This document shows positions 29,682-37,246 of a DNA stretch of 64,000 nucleotides, piece by piece. This DNA comes from Jannaschia rubra (GTDB lineage Bacteria; Pseudomonadota; Alphaproteobacteria; Rhodobacterales; Rhodobacteraceae): positions 1 through 64,000 of the forward strand of contig NZ_CXPG01000016.1 in assembly GCF_001403735.1 (NCBI RefSeq). The letters run 5' to 3'. Under the pieces are notes generated by a model, which saw only the letters and a program-made list of their open reading frames with translations, made no database searches and had not been told where the DNA came from. Each line of letters starts with the position of its first letter. The stretch's first letter is position 1. Position numbers and translations under genes: made by a program.

Positions 29682-31454
29682 CTAGACCAGGACCGATCCC
29701 TTGGCGTCGATGACGCCCTGGGTCCCCGCCTCGGCCATCAGCATCTCGTTGTGGGCTTTCCCCGACGGGATCATGGGGAAGCAGTTCTCGTGCTTCTCGA
29801 CCAGGCAATCGAAGATCACCGGGCCGTCATGGGCGATCATCTCGGCGATGGCCTCGTCCAGATCGGCCGGGTCGGAGCAGCGGATGCCCTTGGCCCCGAA
29901 GGCTTCGGCCAGCTTGACGAAATCGGGCAGGGATTCAGACCACGAATGGCTGTAGCGCTCGCCGTGCAGAAGCTCCTGCCACTGGCGGACCATGCCGAGC
30001 CGTTCGTTGTTCAGGATGAACTGCTTGACCGGCAGGCGGTATTGCGCGGCGGTTCCCATCTCCTGCATATTCATCAGCCACGACGCCTCGCCCGCCACGT
30101 TGATGACGAGCGCATCCGGGTGCGCCACCTGGACGCCGATGGACGCTGGGAAGCCGTAGCCCATGGTGCCGAGGCCCCCGGAGGTCATCCAGCGGTTCGG
30201 GTCCTCGAAGCCGAGGTATTGTGCAGCCCACATCTGGTGCTGCCCGACCTCGGTGCAGATGTAGCGGTCATGCCCCTTGGTCAGCGCCTCCAGCCGAGCG
30301 ACGGCATGCTGCGGCTTGATGGTCGGGCCATCCTGCCGGAACTTCAGGCAATCGACCGCGCGCCAGCCCTCGATCTTCTTCCACCACTTCGCCAGTCCGG
30401 CCGCATTGGTTTTCGACCCGCGCGATTTCCACAGCGCGAGCGCATCCTCCAGCACATGCGCCACATCGCCCAGGATCGGGACATCGGCCTTGACCACCTT
30501 GTTGATGGAGGATGCGTCGATGTCGATGTGCACCTTCTTCGACTGAGGCGAAAAGGCTGAGAGCACGCCCGTGATCCGGTCGTCGAACCGCGCGCCGACG
30601 TTGATCATCAGGTCGCAGCCGTGCATCGCCATGTTCGCCTCGTAAAGGCCGTGCATCCCCAGCATCCCCAACCACGCCTCGCCCGACGCAGGGTAGGCGC
30701 CCAGCCCCATCAGGGTCGAGGTGATTGGAAAGCCCGTTGCCCCCACGAACTCCCGCAGGAGCCGGGACGCGGCGGGCCCCGAGTTGATGACCCCGCCGCC
30801 GGTGTAGAACACGGGCCGCTCGGCCCGTTCGATGAGCTCAACCATCCGCTCGATCTCGGCCGCGTCCCCGCGCAGGCGGGGCTGATAATGCGAGGTCGCC
30901 ACGCGCGTCTTCGGCACATAGCCGGCCGAGGCGAACTGCACGTCCTTCGGGATGTCCACGAGCACCGGACCGGGTCGGCCCGAGGTGGCGACATGGAACG
31001 CCTCGTGCAGGACGGCTGACAGGTCGGCGGTGTCCTTCACCAGCCAGTTGTGCTTGGTGCAGGGCCGGGTGATGCCGACCGTATCCGCCTCCTGAAAGGC
31101 GTCCGATCCGATCATGAAGGTCGGCACCTGGCCCGACAGGACGATGACCGGAATGCTGTCCATCAGCGCATCGGTCAGGCCGGTCACGGCGTTCGTCGCT
31201 CCCGGCCCGGAGGTCACGAGCGCCACGCCGATCCGGCCCGTGCTGCGCGCATAGCCTTCGGCCGCATGGACGGCGGCCTGCTCGTGGCGGACGAGGATGT
31301 GGCGGATCTTCTGCTGCTGGAAGATCGCGTCATAGATCGGCAGGACCGCACCGCCGGGATAGCCGAAAATGGTGTCCACGCCCTGATCCACCAGCGCCTT
31401 CACGACCATATCCGCCCCGGTCATCTGCTTGCCGCCCGTCTGCTTGTTCATCAT
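29682..31454 (-). CDS. ilvB: Acetolactate synthase, large catalytic subunit
   Basis: This thiamine-diphosphate enzyme makes acetolactate and acetohydroxybutyrate, the first common step of valine, leucine and isoleucine synthesis. The 590 residues show the catalytic Glu in RHEQAAVHAAEGYAR, the FAD-binding middle domain, and the C-terminal ThDP motif with GLGTMGYGFPASIGV, GEASWLMNMQE and LNNERLGMVRQWQEL. Two ATG codons occur at the start, after GGAGGA. A leader peptide and terminator upstream point to attenuation by branched-chain amino acids. The small subunit ilvN/ilvH is not next to it in the window. Confidence 0.94.
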   Translation of the reverse strand: MMNKQTGGKQMTGADMVVKALVDQGVDTIFGYPGGAVLPIYDAIFQQQKIRHILVRHEQAAVHAAEGYARSTGRIGVALVTSGPGATNAVTGLTDALMDSIPVIVLSGQVPTFMIGSDAFQEADTVGITRPCTKHNWLVKDTADLSAVLHEAFHVATSGRPGPVLVDIPKDVQFASAGYVPKTRVATSHYQPRLRGDAAEIERMVELIERAERPVFYTGGGVINSGPAASRLLREFVGATGFPITSTLMGLGAYPASGEAWLGMLGMHGLYEANMAMHGCDLMINVGARFDDRITGVLSAFSPQSKKVHIDIDASSINKVVKADVPILGDVAHVLEDALALWKSRGSKTNAAGLAKWWKKIEGWRAVDCLKFRQDGPTIKPQHAVARLEALTKGHDRYICTEVGQHQMWAAQYLGFEDPNRWMTSGGLGTMGYGFPASIGVQVAHPDALVINVAGEASWLMNMQEMGTAAQYRLPVKQFILNNERLGMVRQWQELLHGERYSHSWSESLPDFVKLAEAFGAKGIRCSDPADLDEAIAEMIAHDGPVIFDCLVEKHENCFPMIPSGKAHNEMLMAEAGTQGVIDAKGSVLV

Positions 31455-31484
31455 TCCAAATCCTCCGGCCGTCCGCCTCTCAGT

Positions 31485-31517
31485 AAAAACCCTCCGGGGG
31501 GGGGATCCACCGGAGGG
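31485..31517 (-). terminator. Attenuator terminator in the ilvB leader
   Basis: On the minus strand CCCTCCGG and CCGGAGGG form an 8-bp stem around a 12-base C-rich loop, followed at once by TTTTT. It lies after the leader peptide stop and 31 bp before the ilvB start, so it would end transcription inside the leader. This is the arrangement of a classical amino-acid attenuator. Confidence 0.82.
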
Positions 31518-31547
31518 CGCATGGTCACCTTTATGGTCGCCGATCCC

Positions 31548-31592
31548 TCAGCCCATGCATCCCTGTCCGGTAATTACGAGAAGCGTGGTCAT
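31548..31592 (-). CDS. Branched-chain amino acid leader peptide for ilvB
   Basis: A 14-residue frame reads MTTLLVITGQGCMG and stops. It contains Leu-Leu-Val-Ile in a row, the three products of the pathway served by ilvB. A purine-rich GAAGGAA ribosome site precedes the ATG, and a rho-independent terminator follows 31 bp after the stop. When charged Leu, Val or Ile tRNA is scarce, the ribosome should stall here and let an alternative fold form. The design is well known from ilv operons; this instance is inferred from sequence alone. Confidence 0.75.
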   Translation of the reverse strand: MTTLLVITGQGCMG

Positions 31593-31617
31593 CCGCGTTT
31601 CCTTCGCACCTGCGCCA

Positions 31618-31645
31618 TCCATACCGACCGGGCGTCGGGGGTCAA
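31618..31645 (-). promoter_or_regulatory. Candidate promoter of the ilvB leader transcript
   Basis: On the minus strand TTGACC (31645-31640) and TATGGA (31623-31618) are 16 bp apart, and transcription would begin about 18 bp before the leader ATG. The site lies about 100 bp beyond the 3' end of the dctM gene next door. Confidence 0.35.
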
Positions 31646-31717
31646 CAGGCTGCGGCGGATAAAATTGCCGCAGGGGGATCAAATCTTTCTGATTGTTGCG
31701 TCACCTTGGGTGGCGAC

Positions 31718-33133
31718 TCATAGAAGGTTGGGCAAGAACAGCACGATGCCGGGAAAGGCGACCAGCACGATCACCGTTACCACGTCCGCCACGAAGAAAG
31801 GCGATGCTCCGCGAAAGACGTCCTGCACTGATATGTCCATCCGCGCATCCTGCGCCACGCCCGCAACCACGAAGCAGTTAAGACCGATGGGCGGCGTTAT
31901 CAGACAGAGCTCGGCCATCTTCACCACGATGATGCCGAACCAGATCGCGCATTCCTCGGTCGTCATGCCAAGGGCGCCCGCCTCGCCGCCGACCGCGCCA
32001 TTGAGGGCCATGACGGCGGGAAAGGTGACCGGCAGGGTCAGGATCAGCATGCCGATCGCATCCATGAACATGCCCAGCACGACATACACCAGCAGGATGC
32101 ACATCAGGACGACGTACGGCGAATAGGGCAGGCCGGCGATGAAGTCTGCGAAATGGTCGGGCAGTTTCGCAAAGCCCAGGAAGCGGACATAGATCAGCAC
32201 GCCCCAGATCATCGCGAAGATGACGACCGAGAGCTTCGCCGCCTCCATCAGCGCGCCCTTCAGCTCCCGCCAGCGCATCCCCTGCCAAAGCGCCATGGCC
32301 AGCACGACGCCCGCGCCCAGGGCGCCCGCCTCCGTCGGGGTCGCCCAGCCGAAGCTGATCGAAAGGACGATGATGAGGACGACGAGAAGGATGGGCGCGG
32401 CGCCCGGCAGGCTCTGGAATCGCTGCTTCCAGGTGAAGCCGCCCACCGGTGGGCCCAGCGACGGGCGCAGGCGCGCCAGCCCCATCACCAGTCCGGCATA
32501 GATCACCGCGCTGACCGCGCCGGGCAGGAACCCCGCCAGCAGCAGCTTGCCCACGGATTGCTCCACGATGATCGCATAGATTACCAGGATCGCGCTGGGC
32601 GGGATCAGCGACGCCAGCGTCCCGCCCGCAGCAACCACGCCGGCCGCGAACCGCTTGTCGTAGCCGAGCTTCAGCATCTCGGGGATCGCGATGCGCGCGA
32701 AAACGGCCGAGGTCGCGACCGACGCGCCCGACACAGCCGCGAACCCTGCCGTGGCAAAGACGGTGGCCACCCCCATGCCGCCCGGCGTCCAGCCGATCCA
32801 CCGTTTCGCGGCCTCGAACAGATAGCGCGTAAGGCCCGCATAATAGGCCAGATAGCCGATCAGGATGAAAGTGGGGATGAGCGACAGCGCATAGCTCGTC
32901 GTCTTGGAATGGGGCACCTGACCCACGAGCTTCGCCGCCGTGACGAGACCTTGGTCGAACCCCTGCTTCTGCATGAAGAACAGGCAGAGGCCGAGAAACC
33001 CGATGAAGGCCGCAGCGAAGGCCACTCGCACGCCGATGACCACCAGGATAAGGAGCAGGCCCGACAGCCACAGCGACATGTCGAAGACGTCGACACCCTC
33101 CAGCAGGGCCTTCATGTCGATCAGGTTATCCAT
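31718..33133 (-). CDS. dctM: TRAP transporter large permease (DctM)
   Basis: This is the transport-channel subunit of a tripartite ATP-independent periplasmic transporter, driven by a sodium gradient. The 471 residues have about 12 membrane spans with family motifs ATAGFAAVSGASVATSAVFA, GGTLASLIPPSAILVIYAII, FGWATPTEAGALGAG and LITPPIGLNCFVVAG. The start at 33133 overlaps dctQ by 8 bp; longer upstream readings are shadows of dctQ. It works with the dctQ and dctP genes directly upstream. Confidence 0.92.
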   Translation of the reverse strand: MDNLIDMKALLEGVDVFDMSLWLSGLLLILVVIGVRVAFAAAFIGFLGLCLFFMQKQGFDQGLVTAAKLVGQVPHSKTTSYALSLIPTFILIGYLAYYAGLTRYLFEAAKRWIGWTPGGMGVATVFATAGFAAVSGASVATSAVFARIAIPEMLKLGYDKRFAAGVVAAGGTLASLIPPSAILVIYAIIVEQSVGKLLLAGFLPGAVSAVIYAGLVMGLARLRPSLGPPVGGFTWKQRFQSLPGAAPILLVVLIIVLSISFGWATPTEAGALGAGVVLAMALWQGMRWRELKGALMEAAKLSVVIFAMIWGVLIYVRFLGFAKLPDHFADFIAGLPYSPYVVLMCILLVYVVLGMFMDAIGMLILTLPVTFPAVMALNGAVGGEAGALGMTTEECAIWFGIIVVKMAELCLITPPIGLNCFVVAGVAQDARMDISVQDVFRGASPFFVADVVTVIVLVAFPGIVLFLPNLL

Positions 33134-33770
33134 TCCGGTCGACCCTGGCGCCTGCGACGGTCGCGGCTTCCTTGTTGGCCTGCTCCGCCGGATCCTCGAT
33201 AAGCGGCACGGCCACGGGTGCCGGATCGGCCCGCAGGAATGCCCGCCCATAGGCCCAAAGCTGCAACGCCAGCCGCAGCCAGAGCACTGCCAGCGCGAAG
33301 GGGATGAGCAGCTTCGACGGCCAGAGCGGCAGGCCGATGTCGATGGTGCTGTCGTTGCTCCAGAGCGGCTTCGACACATCGAAGCTGCGATCGAAATGGA
33401 ACCAGGTACCATAGATCAGCGCCGTTGCCATCAGGAGCATGAACAGCACCGACAGCCATTCCGCCGCCCAGAGCCTGCGCCCCGACAGACGCCCCACGAC
33501 GATGTCCATGCGGATGTGCGCCCCCTCCCGCTGGGCATAGGCGAGGCCGAGGAAGGCGAAGGTCGCCATCAGCTGTTCGGTCCAGTCGACGAACCCCGGC
33601 ACCGGCGCGTTGAAGACCGAGCGCCCCACGACATTCCATACAGCCAGGCAGACCAGTGCGAAGATCACGCAACCCGCCAGCAGGTTCAGAAGGCTCTCGA
33701 ACCGGAACACGCTGCGGTCGATGCGCGACAGAAGGCTGTCGTCAGCCAGGACGGAGGACGGGGTGGACAT
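33126..33770 (-). CDS. dctQ: TRAP transporter small permease (DctQ)
   Basis: This 214-residue membrane protein has four spans and the DctQ family pattern (LAGCVIFALVCLAVWNVVGR, TEQLMATFAFLGLAYAQREG, AHIRMDI). It bridges the channel DctM and the binding protein. It lies 57 bp downstream of the binding-protein gene, and the order P-Q-M is typical. Confidence 0.9.
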   Translation of the reverse strand: MSTPSSVLADDSLLSRIDRSVFRFESLLNLLAGCVIFALVCLAVWNVVGRSVFNAPVPGFVDWTEQLMATFAFLGLAYAQREGAHIRMDIVVGRLSGRRLWAAEWLSVLFMLLMATALIYGTWFHFDRSFDVSKPLWSNDSTIDIGLPLWPSKLLIPFALAVLWLRLALQLWAYGRAFLRADPAPVAVPLIEDPAEQANKEAATVAGARVDRNG

Positions 33771-33827
33771 GACGGTTCCCGGAGTTGCAAACGCCCCCGC
33801 CCATCATTCGGGCGGGGGCGGGAGGAT

Positions 33828-34841
33828 CTACTTGCCTGCGGCCTTGGCCTCGGCCAGCGAGGATCTCGCCAGATCGTAGAGTTCCTGACCGGGCAGGCCC
33901 TGCGCCGTCATCTCCGCGATCCACGCCTCGTGAATGGGCTGTGCCTCCTCGGCCAGCCGGGCCAGTTCCTCGTCGGAGAACCGGACCTTTTCGATCTCCT
34001 TCTCCTCCAGAACGTTGTCCCAATCCTCAAGCAGCAGGGCATATTGATCCAGATAGTGCTGGATCGCATCGTCCACCGCGCCTTCCAGAATCGCCTTGTT
34101 CTCGTCCGACAGCGCCTCGTAGGCGTCGATGTTGACGACGACAGGGCAGTTGACGGTGCCCGGGTTCAGGTTCTCCGTCCACCAGTCGGCCACGTCGATG
34201 GTGCGGAACGACAGATGCGCGTGCTGCGCAAAGGATACGGCGTCGACCACGCCCGATTCCATAGCGTTGTAGGCTTCCGTCGCCGTGACCGACGTGGGCA
34301 CCGCGCCCTCGGCCGCCAGAAGCTCACCTATGCCGCCGGACGCACGCACCCGCAGACCATCGAGCGATTCGACCGTCGCACGCGGCTCGCCGGTGCCGAC
34401 CAGGTTGTACTGCGGCATCGGGCTGGTCATCATCAGGCGGGCGTTCCACTGCGCCATCTCGTCCTGCACCGCGGGGTGGGCATAGATCGCGCGGGCGACG
34501 GCCACTTCCTGCTCCAGCGTCTCGACCCCCATCAGCGGCAGTTCCAGCACGGTGATCGCGCGGTTCTTGTCGGGGTGATAGCCCGCGCAGAACTGCGCCA
34601 TCTCGAAGGCGCCGATGCTGATGCCGTCCAGGTTCTCGCGCTCGTTCGACAGGCCGCCATAGCTGATGGCCATGGTGAAATCGCCGTTCGACCGCTCCTC
34701 GACCAGTTCGGCGATTTTCTCGATGTGTTCGGTGAACTCGCGCCGCTTGCCCCAGACGGACACGTTCCATTCCACGGCCAGCGCCTCGGTGGCGAAGGCA
34801 AGGCTTATGGCGGCGATGGACGCCGACGACAGATACTTCAT
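33828..34841 (-). CDS. dctP: TRAP transporter substrate-binding protein (DctP)
   Basis: The 337-residue periplasmic protein has a signal peptide (MKYLSSASIAAISLAFATEALA). The DctP fold follows: WGKRREFTEHIEKIAELVEE, SYGGLSNERENLDGISIGAF, FCAGYHPDKNRAITVLELPL, the binding Arg region LDGLRVRASGGIGELLAA, and VDAVSFAQHAHLSFR. The start at 34841 gives a proper signal; the frame stays open far upstream only as shadow of the divergent aldolase. The ligand is unknown, but the divergent HpcH/HpaI aldolase and mutarotase suggest a sugar acid. Confidence 0.9.
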   Translation of the reverse strand: MKYLSSASIAAISLAFATEALAVEWNVSVWGKRREFTEHIEKIAELVEERSNGDFTMAISYGGLSNERENLDGISIGAFEMAQFCAGYHPDKNRAITVLELPLMGVETLEQEVAVARAIYAHPAVQDEMAQWNARLMMTSPMPQYNLVGTGEPRATVESLDGLRVRASGGIGELLAAEGAVPTSVTATEAYNAMESGVVDAVSFAQHAHLSFRTIDVADWWTENLNPGTVNCPVVVNIDAYEALSDENKAILEGAVDDAIQHYLDQYALLLEDWDNVLEEKEIEKVRFSDEELARLAEEAQPIHEAWIAEMTAQGLPGQELYDLARSSLAEAKAAGK

Positions 34842-34927
34842 GCGTTTTCTCCCTCCCGGACGGGGCTCCCTCCCCGTTTGAACCCCGAGACTAGCAGCGC
34901 AGGCGCGAAGATCGAAAGCGGAATATG

Positions 34928-34964
34928 CAACCGTTGTCCGACCGTTGTCCGTGAACCGGTTGCG
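34928..34964. promoter_or_regulatory. Tandem 11-bp repeats and dyad in the dctP/aldolase gap
   Basis: ACCGTTGTCCG occurs twice without spacing (34931-34941 and 34942-34952), one helical turn apart. The same block is bracketed by GCAACCG (34928) and CGGTTGC (34958-34964). It lies in the 225-bp divergent gap and is a strong operator candidate for a regulator shared by the transporter and aldolase genes. No regulator gene is adjacent. Confidence 0.5.
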
Positions 34965-35066
34965 GGGCGAACTTGATGCGGTCGTTCCAGCGTGTGTGAA
35001 AACCCGCACGGTTTCGCTATCCTTTCCGCTTGCCTGCCCGGGACGGTGCGTGGCACGCCCGGAGCC

Positions 35067-35780
35067 ATGAACAGCCTTCGGGACAGGATCGCCTCCGGCG
35101 CGGTCACGCGCGGCATCTGGCAGAACCTTCCGGGGCCGGAAGCGGCGGAGCTTGCCGCGGCCGCGGGCTTCGACTGGATCGTGATCGACGGGGAGCACGG
35201 CGCCTGGGACCCGGGCTGCATCCGTCGCCGCCTCATCGCTGCGCCCGACGCCGTGGTCCGGGTGCCGGTGAACGAGGCGTGGATCCTCAAGCAGGCGCTC
35301 GACCTCGGGGCACGCACGGTGCTGGTGCCCATGGTCGACGACGCCGATGCGGCCCGAAAGGCCGTCGCCGCCTGCCGTTATCCGCCTTATGGCGTGCGCG
35401 GGATGGGCGCCTTCGTGGCGCGGGCCGCGATGTATGGCCTCGACCCCGGATACGTCGATCGTGCGGATGCCGACGTGTCGGTCTGGGTTCAGGCCGAAAG
35501 CCGGGCAGCCCTGGTGAACCTCGAAGCGATCTGCGCGGTGCCGGGCGTGGACTGCGTCTTTCTCGGCCCGGCCGACCTTGCTGCCGACATGGGCTTGACG
35601 ACGGACGATCCCGCGCTGCTGGCCGCCCTGACGGAGGCCATCGCACGCATCGCCGCCCGCGGCATCGCGCCTGGCGTCTTCGCGGCCGACCCCGACCGCT
35701 GGGTCGCGGCAGGCGCGCGGGTGGTGTCGCTCGGCTCCGACGCGATGGTGCTGGCGCGGGGGCTGAAGGCGCTCCTGTGA
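35067..35780 (+). CDS. HpcH/HpaI-family aldolase
   Basis: This is a 237-residue class II metal-dependent aldolase of the 2-keto-3-deoxy acid type. Visible are FDWIVIDGEHGAWD with the metal-site region, VRVPVNEAWILKQALDLGAR, TVLVPMVDDADAA, CRYPPYGVRGMG, a Gln/Glu metal-binding stretch WVQAESRAALVNLEAI, and VFLGPADLAADMG. It would cleave a 2-keto-hydroxy acid into pyruvate and an aldehyde. The ATG at 35067 follows CCGGAGCC. It overlaps the mutarotase-like gene, and is divergent from a TRAP transporter that may import its substrate precursor. Confidence 0.87.
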   Translation: MNSLRDRIASGAVTRGIWQNLPGPEAAELAAAAGFDWIVIDGEHGAWDPGCIRRRLIAAPDAVVRVPVNEAWILKQALDLGARTVLVPMVDDADAARKAVAACRYPPYGVRGMGAFVARAAMYGLDPGYVDRADADVSVWVQAESRAALVNLEAICAVPGVDCVFLGPADLAADMGLTTDDPALLAALTEAIARIAARGIAPGVFAADPDRWVAAGARVVSLGSDAMVLARGLKALL

Positions 35781-36739
35781 TCCTGTCGGCGCGCGGCATC
35801 TCGGCCCGATGGGACGCCTCGTGCGGCCATCTGCCCTCGCTGGTGATCGACGGCTCGTCGGTCCTCTGGTCCGCGCCCTGGCGCAGCGACCCTCGCGTTC
35901 AGGCGGACTCGGCGATCCCCATGGTCGACCGGCGGCTGGCCGGCACCTTCGTCTGCGCTCCCTTCGGCCGCGACGACGTCGATCATGGTCCGCCGCACGG
36001 GTTGTCGGCCAATGCGCCTTGGCGAATGACCCGCGCCGGGCCCGAGGCACTGACGGCGGTGCGGCGGTTGTCGCGGGGGCACGTCACGGCGCGGATCGCG
36101 TTGCGTAACGATCATCCGGTGCTTTATCAAACGCATATGCTCGATCTCGACCGGCCCTGCACCTTCGCGCATCATCCGATGTTCGCGCTGTCCGGCGGCG
36201 GCACGCTCACCGCCAACTGCCGCGCCACCCTGACCTTCGCGGCCGAGACGCCGGTGTTGCCACAGACCAGCCGCTGGGACGGGCTCGCGCCGGAGTTGCG
36301 TGAGTATCCGAAAGAAAAGGCCGAAGATTTCGCCACCCTGGTCGGCCCCATCGGCCTGGGTTGGACGGCCGTGGCGCGCCATGCCGAAGGCGACACCCTC
36401 CTGACCCTGCGTCGGGCCGAGCAGCTTCCGGTTACCAACATCTGGATCTCCAACGGCGCGCGCGGCGATCACTGGTCCGCTGTCCGCGGCCTCCTGGGAA
36501 TCGAGGATGCCATCTGCGCAGGGGCCGGGGGCTTCGCCGCTGCGCTGACCGACAATCGCGTCAAGGCGGAGGGCGTCGCCACCGCTCTTCCGCCCGGCCG
36601 TCATGTCATCCCGCATGCCATCGTGCGGATCGCGGGCGTACACGAGGTGCGGGACGTCCGGCTCGGCAACGGCCATCTTGCCATTCACACCGACGGGGCG
36701 GACATGACCGTCCCCTTCGCTCAGGAGCATTTCAAATGA
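35777..36739 (+). CDS. Aldose 1-epimerase-like (galactose mutarotase fold) protein
   Basis: The 320-residue product shows a mutarotase-like beta sandwich pattern: SIPMVDRRLAGTFVCAPFGR-type region, DHGPPHGLSANAPWRM with a His in the HG motif, TFAHHPMFAL, and a later TNIWISNG. Substrate is uncertain. The GTG start overlaps the aldolase stop (GTGA) and the stop overlaps the next start (ATGA), so the three genes are one operon. A very long open frame runs in from upstream, but that part is antisense-style shadow of the aldolase. Confidence 0.7.
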   Translation: MILSARGISARWDASCGHLPSLVIDGSSVLWSAPWRSDPRVQADSAIPMVDRRLAGTFVCAPFGRDDVDHGPPHGLSANAPWRMTRAGPEALTAVRRLSRGHVTARIALRNDHPVLYQTHMLDLDRPCTFAHHPMFALSGGGTLTANCRATLTFAAETPVLPQTSRWDGLAPELREYPKEKAEDFATLVGPIGLGWTAVARHAEGDTLLTLRRAEQLPVTNIWISNGARGDHWSAVRGLLGIEDAICAGAGGFAAALTDNRVKAEGVATALPPGRHVIPHAIVRIAGVHEVRDVRLGNGHLAIHTDGADMTVPFAQEHFK

Positions 36740-37194
36740 TCCTCATCGACGCCGATGCCAGCCCCGTAAAGGCTGAGATCACGGAAATAGCAATTCGCCG
36801 CGACGTCCGTGCCATCTTCGTAGCGGGCAGCTATCTGCGTGTGGCCGACCATCCGCTGATTGCCTTCTTCGCGGCCGGTGACGCCTTCGATGCGGCCGAC
36901 GACGCCATTGCCGAAGTCGCGCGTCCCGGGACCGTCACCGTGACGGCCGACGTCCTGCTCGCCGAGCGGGTGATCCGGGCTGGCGGCGCGGCGCTCGACC
37001 CGCGCGGGCGGGAGTTCACCGAGACGTCGATCGGGGACACCGTCGCCAGCCGCAACCTGATGCACGAACTACGGCCGGGGATGGAGGGGATGACCGGAGG
37101 GCAGGGGGGCGGGCAGCGGCCCTACGGCCCCCGCGACCGCGCCGCGTTCAAGAATGCGCTCGACCGCATTCTGACGCGGCTGGCCCGGACTTGA
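36736..37194 (+). CDS. DUF188 family protein (YaiI/YqxD-like)
   Basis: The 152-residue product is a full DUF188 protein: MILIDADASPVKAEITEIA (normally IDADACPVK, here Ser for Cys), VADHPLIAFFAAGDAFDAAD, PGTVTVTADVLLAERVI, and the FTETSIGDTVASRNLMHELR segment. The family fold is PIN-like with conserved acidic residues, and its function is unknown. It is coupled by ATGA to the mutarotase-like gene, although the family has no known link to sugar metabolism. Confidence 0.88.
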   Translation: MILIDADASPVKAEITEIAIRRDVRAIFVAGSYLRVADHPLIAFFAAGDAFDAADDAIAEVARPGTVTVTADVLLAERVIRAGGAALDPRGREFTETSIGDTVASRNLMHELRPGMEGMTGGQGGGQRPYGPRDRAAFKNALDRILTRLART

Positions 37195-37210
37195 GGGCGC
37201 CGCGGCGCCC
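37195..37210. terminator. GC palindrome between convergent DUF188 and trpE genes
   Basis: GGGCGCCGCGGCGCCC is a perfect palindrome between two convergent genes, able to form a 7-bp hairpin in either transcript. A loose T-rich stretch (ATCTTCGCTTT) follows on the plus side. A weak bidirectional terminator is plausible. Confidence 0.45.
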
Positions 37211-37246
37211 ATCTTCGCTTTCCAGGATCCCCGCCCGGCGCAACTC

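Noticed and set aside
29682-31454. Catabolic acetolactate synthase (AlsS)
   Set aside because: The upstream leader peptide with Leu-Leu-Val-Ile and the FAD-type middle region favour the biosynthetic IlvB form.
33828-36050. 740-codon reading of the dctP frame
   Set aside because: Only the last 337 codons are a binding protein with a signal peptide; the upstream part is antisense to the aldolase and mutarotase genes.
35030-36739. 569-codon frame that could look like a fusion ending in a mutarotase domain
   Set aside because: The first 250 codons are an out-of-frame shadow of the HpcH/HpaI aldolase; the real gene starts at the GTG at 35777.
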